Shown: in pieces, positions 32,905 to 42,475 of the stretch
How positions within the stretch are numbered: the stretch's first letter is position 1
Layout of the letters: each line of letters opens with the position of its first letter
NCBI GenBank assembly: GCA_963575745.1
Contig: CAUYUJ010014002.1
Span: 815,823 to 879,822, forward strand
Source: Prorocentrum cordatum
Lineage: Eukaryota; Sar; Dinophyceae; Prorocentrales; Prorocentraceae
Direction of reading: 5' to 3'
Length of the DNA: 64,000 bases
Notes under the pieces: model-generated
The model's input: the letters and a program-made list of their open reading frames with translations, nothing else
Database searches by the model: none
Told to the model about the DNA's origin: nothing
Translations under genes and position numbers: made by a program

Positions 32905-34020
32905 TGTTAGGAGTCTCTTGGGGCACCCTTGGGGTCTGTTGGGGGCTTCTTGGGGGCCTCTTCGAGGCCTCTTGGAGGCATCTTGGGGGCCTCCTTGGGC
33001 CTCTTGGGGGCCTTTGGGGGCTTCCTGGGGGTCTCTTTGGCCGTCTTAGGGCGTTCCTGGTCCGTCTGACGCCGTCTGGAGCCGTCTTGGGGGCCTCTCT
33101 GGGCCGTCTTGGGGCCCTCTTGGGGCGCTTCAGGGCCGTCTTGGAGGCCATGTTGGGCGTCTTGGAGGCCTCTTGGGCCGTCTTGGGGCGCTCTTGGGGC
33201 CGTCTTGGGGGGCCCTTGGGCCGTCATAGGGCCTTCTTGGAGGCCTCTTGGGCGATCTTGGGGGCCTCTTGGGCCGTCGGAAGGCCGAAAAGAAGAAAAC
33301 GCAAAAAACCTTCAAAAACCTAAGGAAAACCAATGATTTTGGCCTCTTCGGGCTCTCCTGGAGAACGTCTTGGAGGCCTCTTGGGCCATCTTGGAGGCAT
33401 CTTGGGGCCATCTTGGCCGTCTTGGAGGGCATCTTGGGCCGTCTTGGAGGCATCTTGGAGCCATCTTGCCCGTCTTGGAGGCCATCTTGGCCGTCTGGGA
33501 GGCATCTTGGAGGCCATCTTGGGCCATCTTGGCCGTCTTGGAGGCCATCTTGGGCCAAGTTGGGGCAGCAAAGGCATTGACAGACGGATTTTGGGAAAAT
33601 TACGGGTGGCCGGCGGGGCGGGCCGAAGCCCACTGGGGAGTTCTTTTAGAAAAAGAACCAACACCAAAACTGAATCGTCCAGCACGCCGTGCACCCCTGC
33701 AAGCAGGGGGCGGCGGATCTAGTGGTTTTCGGCCCATCCCGCCACCGTGCTTGGATTGTAGGTCAGGGGCCTCTTGGATGTTCGTTGAGATATCGTGGCA
33801 GGCCTTTGGAGGGTTTCTTTGGAGGCAGTTTTGAGGGCTCTTGGGGGCCTTCGGGGGGCTTCTTGGGGCTTCTGTTAAGGCTTCTTGGGGTCTCTTGCAG
33901 GCCTCTTGGGGCCTCGTGGGGGCTGCCTGGGGCGGAAGTCTCGAATTGTCGGTTCGTGTTCCCTCTCTTGGGTCCCTCTTGGGGCCCTCTTGGGGCTCTC
34001 TTGGGCAGTTCGGGCGTCTT
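32905..34020 (+). repeat. CTTGG-rich minisatellite family
   Basis: Dense GGCCTCTTGGGGGCC, GGCCGTCTTGG and GGAGGCATCTTGGGGCC units fill 32,905-33,560 and 33,765-34,020. Between them (33,561-33,764) is a non-repetitive patch with an AT-richer start. The landmark CTCGAATTGTCGGTTCGTG occurs at about 33,942. Confidence 0.8.
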
Positions 34021-34029
34021 GTGGGCCGT

Positions 34030-34105
34030 TATGTTGCTGTTGCTGCTGCTGCTGCTGCTCCTCCTCCTCCTCCTGCTCCTCCTCCTCCTCCTCGGAGCGT
34101 TGCAG
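34030..34105. repeat. GCT/CTC trinucleotide array
   Basis: TGCTGCTGCTGC followed by CTCCTCCTC. Confidence 0.8.
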
Positions 34106-34159
34106 GGGTTCCTGTATGTTGTCGGGGTTCCTGAGGGTTCGCCCGGGGTCCGCCCCACC

Positions 34160-34590
34160 CCACTTTGGGAGGAAATATGAGGAGGAAAAGGAGAAAATGG
34201 AGGAGAGGGAGGCGGGGCAGGGATATGAGGGAGGGAAGGACGGATAGAAGGAGGTGGAGGCGGAGGATGATGAGGGCGACCACTTCGAGGAGGATGGGGC
34301 CAGTCGCGCTTGACATCCCACATCATACACGTTGCCGAATGCATACACACGTGGGCCAGTTGGGGATCGGTGATGTATGTGCGGTCTTTGCATTATTCAT
34401 ATAGTTGGTTGTGTTTACAGAAGACACGCAACCGACAACCTCAGAATTCACGCTGACCTCCAGAGCCCCCCACACATTTTCAGGACCCCCCCAAGCTCAT
34501 CCTCATCCAATCGAAATTGGAGGAAAACGCAGTGAAGGATCCAAGGGTGAGGGACGCGAGAAAAACTGAGTGTTGGGGATTTGGGGAGGG
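34160..34590. other. Unassigned; purine-rich then mixed
   Basis: GGAGGAGGCG patches to about 34,270; beyond that, mixed sequence with no recognised content. Confidence 0.35.
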
Positions 34591-34599
34591 GGCATCTCG

Positions 34600-35230
34600 G
34601 AGAGCTCATGGATGCTTCTGGGAGTTTCTTCTGGGAGCATTAAGGAGCTTCTCAGGAGGAGTACTTGTGACCCTCTGGGGAGCCCTTGGAGGCTTCTGGG
34701 AAGCTTATTGGGAGCTCTTGGAGGCCTCGTGGGGTCTTGGGAACCCTTGGAAACTTCGTGGGAGCTTCTTGGGAACTTTGGGAGGCCTCGTGGATGGCTC
34801 TGGGTGGGCCCTCTTGGTGGTCTCTGGGGGGGGTCTGCCTGGCCTCTTGGGGGCCTCCTGGGAGTTTCCTGGGGGTCTCTTGGGGGCCTCTTGCGGCTTT
34901 CTTGCGGCCTGTTGGGGGCCTCTTGGGGGTTTCGTGGGGCTACCTGGGGGCTTCTAGGGGCCTTTCGGGGGCGTGTTTGGGCGGGAGGCTCAAAATTTCC
35001 GTTCAGGTTGCCCTTGTGGACCTCAATCATGGGGCCGTCTTGGGGCCTCTTGGACCGTCTTGAAGGCTTCTTGGGCCTTTTTTGGAACGCTCTTGGGCCG
35101 TCTTTGAGCGGTCTTGAAGGTCTCTCGGGCCGTCTTGGGGTGATCTCGGGGGCCTCTTTGGACCGCCTTGAAAGGTGTGAAAGACGAAGAGGCGGATATT
35201 AAAAAAATGCACGTTTTCCCTGGGGAATGA
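34600..35230 (+). repeat. CTTGG-rich minisatellite family
   Basis: TTGGGGGCCTC, CTTGGGAAC and GGAGGCTTCTGGG units. The landmark CTCAAAATTTCCGTTCAGG lies at about 34,989. Confidence 0.75.
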
Positions 35231-35240
35231 GACGATTTTT

Positions 35241-36180
35241 GCTTGTGGGAGCCTTCTCGGGGCGCCGCTTAGGGACCTTTTGGGGCGTCTTGAAGGCCTG
35301 TTGGGCCGTCGTGAGGCCATCGTAGGCGTTTGGGGGTGATATTTCGGCGTCTCCCGGCTCTCTTGGACACTCTGGAGGGCTTCTCGGGCCCCTCTTGGAC
35401 CGATTGGGAGCCCTCCTGGGCTCCGGAAAAGAGTTCTTGAGGGTTTCTTGGGCCTTCTTGGAGCGCTCTTGGGCCGTCTTTGAGCGGTCTAGAGGGTCTC
35501 TCGTGCCGTCTTGGGGTGATCTTGGGGGCCTCTTGGGCCGCCTTGAAAGGTGTGAAAGACGAAGAGGCGGATATGTTAGAAATGCACGTTTTCCTAAGGG
35601 AATGAGACGATTTTTGCTTGTGGGAACCCCCCTTGGGACGCCTCCTAGGGGCCTCTTAGGGACCTTTTGGGGCGTCTTGAAGACCTGTTGGGCCGTCGTG
35701 AGGCCATCGTAGGCGTTTGGGGGTGATATTTCGGCGTCTCCCGGCTCTCTTGGACACTCTGGAGGGCTTCTCGGGCCCCTCTTGGACCGATTGGGAGCCC
35801 TCCTGGGCTCCGGAAAAGAGTTCTTGAGGGTTTCTTGGGCCTTCTTGGAGCGCTCTTGGGCCGTCTTTGAGCGGTCTAGAGGGTCTCTCGTGCCGTCTTG
35901 GGGTGATCTTGGGGGCCTCTTGGGCCGCCTTGAAAGGTGTGAAAGACGAAGAGGTGGATATGTTAAAAATGCACGTTTTCCCAAAGGAATGGGACGATCT
36001 TTGCTTGTGGGAGCCCTCTTGGGGCGCCGCTTAGGGACCTCTTGGGGCGTCTTGAAGGCCTGTTGGGCCGTCGTGAGGCCATCGCAGGCGCTTGGGAGTG
36101 ATATTTCGGCGTCTCCCGGCTCTCCTGGAGCGTCTGGAGGGCTTCTCGGGCCTCTCTTGGACAGTTTGGAACCCTCCTGG
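35241..36180. repeat. ~375-387-bp tandem repeat, two full and one partial unit
   Basis: GCTTGTGGGA starts at 35,241, 35,616 and 36,003. Each unit holds GGGGCGTCTTGAAG, GTGATATTTCGGCGTCTCCC, CTCCGGAAAAGAGTTCTTGA and AGACGAAGAGG. A degenerate half-unit precedes 35,241. Between the second and third landmarks the period is 387 bp, divisible by three, so a minus-strand frame (35,199-35,984) repeats itself in 129-residue blocks. This larger unit is built from the CTTGG family. Confidence 0.9.
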
Positions 36181-36184
36181 GCTC

Positions 36185-36275
36185 CGAAAAGGGACCTTGC
36201 CGGGAGTCTGCCGGGAGTTTGCCGGGACCTTGCCGGGAGTCTGCTGGGACCTTGCCGGGACCTTGCCGGGGTCTT
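36185..36275. repeat. 11-12-bp array, CTTGCCGGGAC type
   Basis: About seven imperfect copies of CTTGCCGGGA, GTCTGCCGGGA or GTTTGCCGGGA. Confidence 0.75.
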
Positions 36276-37500
36276 TTTCGTCCGGGGACCCCCAGGGCCC
36301 GCCCCGCGCGCGCGAACTAGAAATATTGTTGAGCAGTTGCCGGAGATCTTAGCACGCCTCTGGCCCGTTGGGCCGGCGAATTACGCCAGCCAAGGCTATT
36401 CCACCGCGGGCGTTTGCCCGCGTGTTCGTTGCCACTGCTGCGCTGATGGGTGGTGGTAGGTGTTTTGAATTGTTGGTTGAGCAGTCATGGGCCCCAGAGT
36501 CATGGGTGTCCTGGGGCAGAGGGCTTGAAATGACCGTTCGTGTACCCCTTGCCTCTCTTGGACTCCCTATCGAGGCCCTCTTGGGCTGTTTTGGGAGCCT
36601 CATGGGGCCCAATATAGCATCGTTGGCACTGGGGGTCGTTTTGGAGCCTCGTGGGGCCTCTTGGGGGCATCTTGGGGGCGGCTTCGGGCCTCTCGGAGGT
36701 CTCCCTGGCTCCTCTTGAGGGTTTCCTTGTGGTGCGGAGGGCCATGTGTCAGGAAGGGGCTCGAACTTATAATTCGCATCCCCCCTCTCCAGACCCTCTT
36801 TGAGGTTTGGAGGCTTCTTGGAAGGCCTCTGGGGCCATCTTGGGGCCCTCCTGGGGCGTATCGTGGCCGTCCTATAGGAGCCTCTTGGATTGAGTTGTGG
36901 CAGTCTTAGGGCTCAATGGGCCGTCTAGGGCGGTTCGAAGATTGAAAGGCGGCAAGTTAAGCATCTGTCGAACACATGAACAACATCCATGATACCTGGC
37001 CTCTTGGGGGCCGCTTGGAGCTGTATGTTGCCATGTGGAGGTTATCTTGAAGCCTTTTCAAGAGTGTATCGCCATCGTGACACCTATCTCCCATGGATCC
37101 CGATTCGAATAACCTCTTGGAGCTCCCTCGGGTTCCCTCGGGGTCTTCGTGGGGCGCTCTTGGGGGCCATGAAGACCGCCCCCGTGAATTCCGGCATCCA
37201 TGGGGACCGCCGCCCAGGAGTCGCACGGGACCTGCCCAGGGACCGCCTGGGGTATGTTTCGCCCGCGGACGCGGCCCCGCGCGCGCGAATTTTTTGGGCG
37301 CGACCTGATGGGGGGCGATGCCTGGGGGGGGGGGAGAGCGAGGGCTGCAGAAAAGGGGCCCCAAAGGGGCCCTGTGGGGCCCAAGGAGGGGGTCTCCGGG
37401 GCCTCTGGACCCGGAGATCTCGGCACGCCTCTGCTCCGTCGTGCTGGCGAACTGTTGCTGTCTCGCGCGGCGCAGTACTTAGCAGAATCGGCGAGGCCCG
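36276..37500. repeat. CTTGG family members and a dispersed GC-rich repeat
   Basis: 36,530-36,930 is CTTGG-type, with landmarks CTTGAAATGACCGTTCGTG (36,525) and CTCGAACTTATAATTCGC (36,759). The GC-rich text around 36,280-36,380 (CGCGCGCGAA, GGAGATCT, GCACGCCTCTG) recurs around 37,255-37,450, marking a second dispersed repeat. Confidence 0.55.
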
Positions 37501-37639
37501 GACGCTTCTCCGCCTTGGTGGTCGCTCACTCGTTCGTTCCCGTCCTCCTCCCGTTTGCCTCCTCCTCGTCGTCTTCTCGTCCCCTCTCCAAACCTCCCAT
37601 CCCCCTTCCTGTGTCTTCCTCCTCACTCCCCCCTACAGG

Positions 37640-37747
37640 CCTGCGCGCAACCGCAGGACTCCCAGAGCATTGCAGGCCTCGCTTGCCCAACGGTTGTCGA
37701 ATGTGGATGTCTTGTTCCAGAATATGTGTCTGTTTTGTACAGCAAGT
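37640..37747 (+). CDS. Possible small exon, unknown protein
   Basis: A long pyrimidine tract ends CCCCCTACAG at 37,639 and the text after 37,747 is GTGAGTGATT, a good donor. Between them is a 108-base open segment whose translation (for example ACAQPQDSQSIAGLACPTVV) is Cys- and Val-rich and less GC-biased than its surroundings. Nothing in it matches a family I know, and no neighbouring exon was found. It may be a single exon of an otherwise unseen gene, or a chance arrangement of splice-like signals. Confidence 0.25.
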
Positions 37748-38186
37748 GAGTGATTCTTCCTATTTTGATTTTGAGATCTACACAGCAGCACGTGCGCGGT
37801 AGGCGGTAGAGTTTTGATGAAGCCAGCGAGAATCAACAGGTCGATCCTTGTGTCTGAGTTGACTTCCTTATGTGCTGGCCCCAGCTGAAGAGTTATTTGT
37901 CGTGTCATCTCGGATGTCCTCTCGCAGACGCCCCACTCGCTGAAATCTTCACCAAGTAGTCGTTAGACATGTTGCTTTCGCAGCAGCCCTTCCACTCGAG
38001 AGCGAGACTAGTGGGCCTTGCGTGATGAGGACAGGTGAGATGTCCGTGCTCTCACCTCTCGCACCGTGGCAGAGGTAAGCCACCCAGGTCCAGGCATGGT
38101 GGCACATTGCCTACCCAAAGACATGGGCTGAGTAGTGTACGATCGCATCCTTGTGACGTGCGTGATGATTCCAGTCGCCCCCGCAG
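37748..38186. other. Unassigned; possibly intron upstream of the SDR exon
   Basis: Non-repetitive sequence of moderate GC content ending in the acceptor-like CGCCCCCGCAG at 38,186. No N-terminal TGxxxGIG glycine motif of an SDR was found here. Confidence 0.35.
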
Positions 38187-38596
38187 ATGCGTTCCGTGGG
38201 CGGGCTGTTCCTATCGCGATGGACCTCGGGGACTTCGATGACGTGCACCGATTCGCCGCTGAAGTCAGCGCTGCTATGCCAGTGGTGCAGATGCTGTACC
38301 TCAATGCCGGCATTGCATATGCGAATTTCGCTACCGAGTGGTCGATGAGGGCAGTGCATTCTAAGCGCGATGCAGATTTTGTGTCCAAGAGCGGTCACGA
38401 CAGGGTGATGGCGACTAACCATTTAGGCCACTTTCTGTTGACTGTGCTGCTAGCGCCAGTTCTGGCACCTGGCGCCAGCATCGTGGTCATGGGCAGCCAT
38501 GGGATGTGGCATTGTGGTTTTGGCAGGCTCCTCGTTTCTTCTTTGCGAGAGCAAAGTTTCAGCACGGAGGGCAGCAATGACAGCGTGACTCGTTGA
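38187..38596 (+). CDS. Short-chain dehydrogenase/reductase (SDR), internal exon
   Basis: The frame contains, in order, an AMDLGDFDDV segment near 38,216 (the acidic loop after beta-3 of SDRs), MLYLNAGIAY near 38,294 (the NAG motif), TNHLGHFLLT near 38,414 (helix alpha-5 motif) and ASIVVMGSH near 38,474 (beta-5). This is the arrangement of the retinol-dehydrogenase / WWOX / protochlorophyllide-reductase-like branch, NAD(P)H-dependent oxidoreductases. The N-terminal glycine motif and the catalytic YxxxK lie outside, so this is one exon of a split gene or a fragment. I start it after the AG at 38,185-38,186; the in-frame ATG at 38,135 has no family match before this point. The 3' end is uncertain: family-like text stops near 38,500, and a stop follows at 38,594-38,596. 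Substrate cannot be told. Confidence 0.7.
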
Positions 38597-39640
38597 GCAG
38601 CACGTCTATCTCACGTCATACACACCACCGTTGCGAGCATTGGCAGTGCGAGCTGTTGTGTCCTCACATGTGCATGCGCTTGCCCTCGTGCTCCTCATCA
38701 CCTCAGCTTTGCGATGTCCACACGTGCCATTCTTTGCATGTGCAAGTCAACGCGCATGCATCGGTAATGGGCGCCTTGGCAGGTTAATGCCTGACGATCG
38801 GCCCAAGTGGGAGGCACGAGAGGGAGCGCAACTCGTGCAGCGCAAGGCGGCGTTTTTTGTATAGCATTCTTGCTCTGCCATGCCTGCCCTTTGCGATGCT
38901 CTACCACAAGCCGAGCCGCGAAGGTGACCCATTTCTCCAGTGCTGAACTCTTCATCCCAGCCACGGCACTGCTCCGAGACAGCTTTCGACAGACCCAGGC
39001 CTCCGACGACGTGACTCCAATGCGACGTCGGCCACGAACCCATGACCGATCGTTCGCCGCGGGCCGTTGTTTGACGGTCCCCCGCGGCCTAGAACAAGTA
39101 TCCAGGGACCCCGGATCTAAGACAAGCCGTGTCGCGATAGAGGTTCTCGGGAGGCGTTGCTCGGTCAAAGGTCGAGTCCCAGATGTTCGGCGGCTCGAGT
39201 TTTTCGGGTCCCTGAATCCTGAAGCTCTCGTCCGACCTCTTCCGCTGGGTCGTTGTCTGACCCTAGGTCATTTTCTGACGGCATCGGAAAAGGCCTCCAG
39301 GCCGTCAGCACTTCGATGCCGTCGATTCGCCAGCTGGTTTGTCTTCGAAGGTTCTTCGAGTAGAAGATGGAATGGATGCTGCAAGGTGCGCGCACATCGC
39401 TGCTGGATGGGTCTTTTTGGGCGCCTGTCCTAAAGACTGTGCGCCCTCGAGTCTTCTCCTTGCCCCCGAGAAATCTAGTGGGGCCATTGGGGTGATGGCA
39501 CCGATCTGTGTGTTGGCGTGTCAGTGGGGCCGTGGCGTGAAGCTGCTCAAAAACGTAGGCCGAGCAAGCCTGCAGGCGCTCGTCCGAAGTAGGCAGGGCC
39601 GCGGGTGCCAGGCTGGTGCACACAGCAACCAAAGTCTGCT
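38597..39640. other. Unassigned; may hold eroded SDR 3' sequence
   Basis: Plus text at about 38,785-38,860 (DDRPKWEAREGAQL then VQRKAA) sits where the YxxxK exon would be expected, but Tyr is absent, so I do not call it. A hairpin with arms GCCGCGGG / CCCGCGGC lies at 39,057-39,093. Nothing else recognised. Confidence 0.3.
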
Positions 39641-39840
39641 GTCACCACGACGGGAGACGAGGGAGGGAGGGTGGAGGGGCGGGGGGAGGGAGGAAGTGCG
39701 AGGGGGGAGGGGGGCTGAGAGAAAGGCAGGGGAAGGAGGAGGGAGCAAGGAGATGTCAGGGGGTATCGGGGGGGGGAAGGGGGGGATCGGGACGGAGGGA
39801 GGACAGTGGCGGAAGGAGGCAAGAGGACGAGGATGACAGT
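39641..39840. repeat. Purine-rich (GGA/GGGA) tract
   Basis: Mostly G and A for about 200 bases, directly before the palindromic element at 39,859. Confidence 0.7.
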
Positions 39841-39858
39841 GATCAAGCAGTGGCGAAG

Positions 39859-40059
39859 CGTCCCGGCTCCTCTATAGCCCTACCAAACAATGTTCTAAGA
39901 GCCTTTTACGGTTCCCACGGAATGTTCTTAGAACATTTCTGGCGGAGATTGTCTTGGTTTAACACATCTGGTTATTGTTCTAAGAACATTGTTTTTGTTC
40001 TTAGAACATTTTTGGGTTCTAAGAACATTTCGTGGTAGGACTATAGGAATGCCGGGACG
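39859..40059. mobile_element. Terminal-inverted-repeat element, ~201 bp (MITE-like), AT-rich core
   Basis: The left end (39,859-39,900) reads CGTCCCGGC, CTATAG, CCTACCA and AATGTTCT. The right end (40,018-40,059) is the reverse complement of the same blocks (AGAACATT, TGGTAGG, CTATAG, GCCGGGACG), about 33 of 42 positions. The core holds three or four further palindromes of the type GTTCTAAGAAC or GTTCTTAGAAC (39,923-40,028). It is AT-rich inside a GC-rich region. No coding capacity; no obvious target-site duplication. It sits about 310 bp upstream of the RING gene start. Confidence 0.75.
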
Positions 40060-40139
40060 GTCGGTCCCTGCTCAGAGTGAGGCTTCTTAGTCCTACCCTA
40101 CTACTCAGCACCCGGCAATTGGGATAAGAGTGAGGGGGC

Positions 40140-40285
40140 GGGATGGTCGCGGCTGGGTCGTGGTTGGGTCGCGGGTGGGTCGCGAATAAGTCGCTGGCGG
40201 GTCGCGGGTTGGTCGCGGGCCGGGTCGCGGGTGGGTCGTGGGTGGGTCGCGGGCGGGTCAGGGGTGGGTCGCGGGCCGGGTGGCG
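40140..40285. repeat. 10-11-bp minisatellite, GGGTCGCGGGT type
   Basis: About thirteen imperfect units of GGGTCGCGGGT / GGGTCGTGGGT. An in-frame ATG at 40,143 reads through it as Gly/Arg/Trp low complexity, which is why I prefer the start at 40,371. Confidence 0.85.
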
Positions 40286-40370
40286 ACGACGACACCAACG
40301 CAACGCAGCGCAACGCAACAACAATCCGCACCGCGGAACCCCACTTCGGCCACGCACCCAGGGACAGTGG

Positions 40371-41965
40371 ATGACCGTGTGGCCCCCTCGCTCTGATATG
40401 CATGTGCTTGCGACTGATCCCCATGCTCCTCACAGTTTGTCTGCAGTTACGCTGGCTCGAGTCGATGTACGCTCGAGCCGTCGGTCGCAGCTAAGTGGTT
40501 ATGCTAAGTTGTTGTCCGATCAGTGGCGTGCCCAAGCAATGATTGCGCCTCCCCTAAGCAATGGTGGAGGCTACAGCGCTGGCCACTCCTACTGGCGCAC
40601 GGTGACGTTGCTAGTGTCCGCGTATCTTGCGGACATGATAATTCGAGGAACAATGTTTGGTGTTCATGGAGATTTATTCTCCGACATCGCCGCAGGTCAA
40701 GGCTGCGAGAGGAGAGATCCACGGTGGATTTGTTCAATGCCCGTCAGACGTTGGCCCTTCATAGAAGTCGGGATAGTGTTCTGCAAGCTCCTTCTGATGG
40801 CTGTCGCGATGTCCATACTCTGCCGCTTCACCAAGTTTGGAGGCATCTCCGAGGTCCACCCCGACATCTGGAAGTGTCTGGCCCTGCTACAGACTACGTC
40901 CTTCCTCAGCGTGGTATTGTCCGCCTTCTATTTCGTGGTCGCGCACGACTACCTCGACTTCGGCACGAGGGTCTGGCACTCGGTGGCGTTGACCGTGAGC
41001 ATATTCCCGCTGATCTTCGCCGAGTTCGGGCGCAGGAGGTGCAACTGGCTCGTGCGCTTGGGCCTGGAGCAGCTGGAGCGTGAGAAGGTGTTGTCGCGGC
41101 TGCAGCGGTTCCCGAGCGTTCAGTTCAGGTCCCTCTCCTGTGGCACGGACGATCTCCAGCAAGACAGCTGCGCCATCTGCCTGTCGGACTTCGTGGAGGA
41201 CGACGCGGTCTGCCAGTTGCCATGCAGGCACGTCTTCCACACATGTCGGGCACCGACACACGTGATTCTGGCCCACGGCGTCCCCAGGGGGGCCCTGCCA
41301 GCACCCAGCTTCGCCGTGCGAGGGCCAGAAGGGAAACCCGAGGCTTCGACATTGGTTTCCCCTGAAGCTGGGGACGCCTTGGGCCAGGGACGCTTCCAGA
41401 CGTCTGATGCCACGAGTTGTTCGTGCCGTCGGGGACCAGTCTTTCCTCCCCAGCCGTTATTTGATTGCCCCCAGGGCCCAGGGCGCGGGACGGGCCCCGG
41501 CATGGAGCTCCATATGAACGGGAGACCTTGAGATCCGACGCTGCAAAACAAATACAATAGGGCCAACTTCTCCGCCAGAGCCCCGGACCTCATCTTTCTG
41601 CATTTTTCGAGCTGGATCGATCTGTGAGGGCCCGGGGTCCGAAACTGGGCGAAATCGCCCGTTGTGAACACTTGCAACGCGAGGATCGCAGGGGAGGCAC
41701 TAAGCCGTGTGTGACGCCGGAGGTCTGGGGGCGGGGCGCTTCTGTCAGCGCCCGAGCGGAGTGCATCCGGGGGTGGTACCTGAGCTGCTGCGGCCTCCTG
41801 GTGCATCCAGCGGAGTGCAGCGCCCGCTGCGCTTGCCCTATGCGGTGCTCTGGCCCCGAGGAGGCCAGGGCGCCGGATCCGGCCACAATTGGCCGAGCGG
41901 CCGCCGCGGGTGCGGAGGCGCCGGCGCTCGCGGCGGGCGGCGGCAGCGCGGAGGTGGCGGTCTGA
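40371..41965 (+). CDS. Four-span membrane RING-type E3 ligase-like protein, one intron
   Basis: Exon 1 (40,371-about 41,244) encodes about 291 residues with hydrophobic segments near 77-96, 130-151, 169-190 and 202-217, a short charged helix (EQLEREKVLSRLQRF, about 233-247), then the first half of a RING: CAIC at 267-270, C285, H287, H290. The frame then loses all similarity at a GT (41,245). In exon 2 (about 41,757-41,965) the expected second half appears: ECIRGWYL, then CACPMRC. The join shown gives H-T-S-E-C, one residue longer than the usual H-x2-C, and the last pair is C-x3-C rather than C-x2-C, so either the borders are off by a codon or the finger is slightly aberrant. Role by family: membrane-anchored ubiquitin ligase, cytosolic RING. 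Start chosen at ATG 40,371 after the minisatellite; a stop ends exon 2 at 41,963-41,965. Confidence 0.75.
41245..41756 (+). other. Predicted intron of the RING gene
   Basis: A 512-base stretch from GT at 41,245 to AG at 41,756 interrupts the RING. The borders are inferred from where the RING halves stop and resume. It contains an imperfect palindrome (41,269-41,386) and C/G-rich inverted text at about 41,470-41,500. Dinoflagellate introns often use non-GT donors, so the exact 5' border is open. Confidence 0.6.
41269..41386. mobile_element. Palindromic element inside the RING intron
   Basis: TGGCCCACGGCGTCCCCA (41,269-41,286) pairs with TGGGGACGCCTTGGGCCA (41,369-41,386) with one mismatch. 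Inside, GAAGGGAAACC (41,328-41,338) pairs with GGTTTCCCCTGAAG (41,354-41,367) with a bulge. Size and form match the other MITE-like elements. An introner-like origin of the intron is an inference. Confidence 0.6.
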
Positions 41966-42317
41966 GGGGGTCGGAGGACGCGCAATGGGAGGGGGCGATG
42001 CACGAGGGGGGGCAGCGAGGGCTGCAGACAGGGGCCTTGTCGGGCCCCTCGAGGGGGCCTCTCGGGCCCAGGAGGGGACTTCTAGGGCCCCCCCCCCACC
42101 CCCATTCATCGCCCCCCGCCTCAAGAATTAGCGCCCAGGGGGGAGGCGGCCCGCGGAAGCGGGCCGAGCGTCTCCAAGGCGCGCGGCGCTCGTCGGCCGC
42201 CGCCCGGCGGCGCTGCGCGGCCGGCGGCGCAGGGGCGGGCCGAGCCCTGCGCCGGCCGGGGCTCTGCGGCTGTACACAGCTGCGGTCGGGAGCCTGGGCT
42301 CTGCGTGTCGCTCCGCT
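41966..42317. other. GC-rich, downstream of the RING gene
   Basis: Very GC-rich, open in several frames; no domain. Any 3' UTR of the RING gene would lie here. Confidence 0.35.
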
Positions 42318-42475
42318 GGACATGGCAGGCCAGCCACAGCTGGGGGAGCTGTGGTCCTCAGCCCCCTGGGGGGCCCATCGATTTCGAGACCCCTCTCGAG
42401 AGATCGTCGACGCGATGGGTTCCCCCCGGGGGTTAAGGACCACAGCTCCCCCAGTTATGGCTGGCCGGCATGGCC
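42318..42475. mobile_element. Near-perfect 158-bp palindrome
   Basis: The left arm holds GGCCAGCCACAGCTGGGGGA, GCTGTGGTCCT and CCCATCG. The right arm holds their complements (CGATGGG, AGGACCACAGC, TCCCCCAG, GGCTGGCC). The centre is CTCTCGAGAG at about 42,393-42,402. Almost the whole element can fold back on itself with few mismatches. No coding capacity. Confidence 0.75.

Noticed and set aside
38785-38860. Possible YxxxK exon of the SDR gene
   Set aside because: The position of the catalytic Tyr is not Tyr in the readable frame, and no splice sites are convincing.
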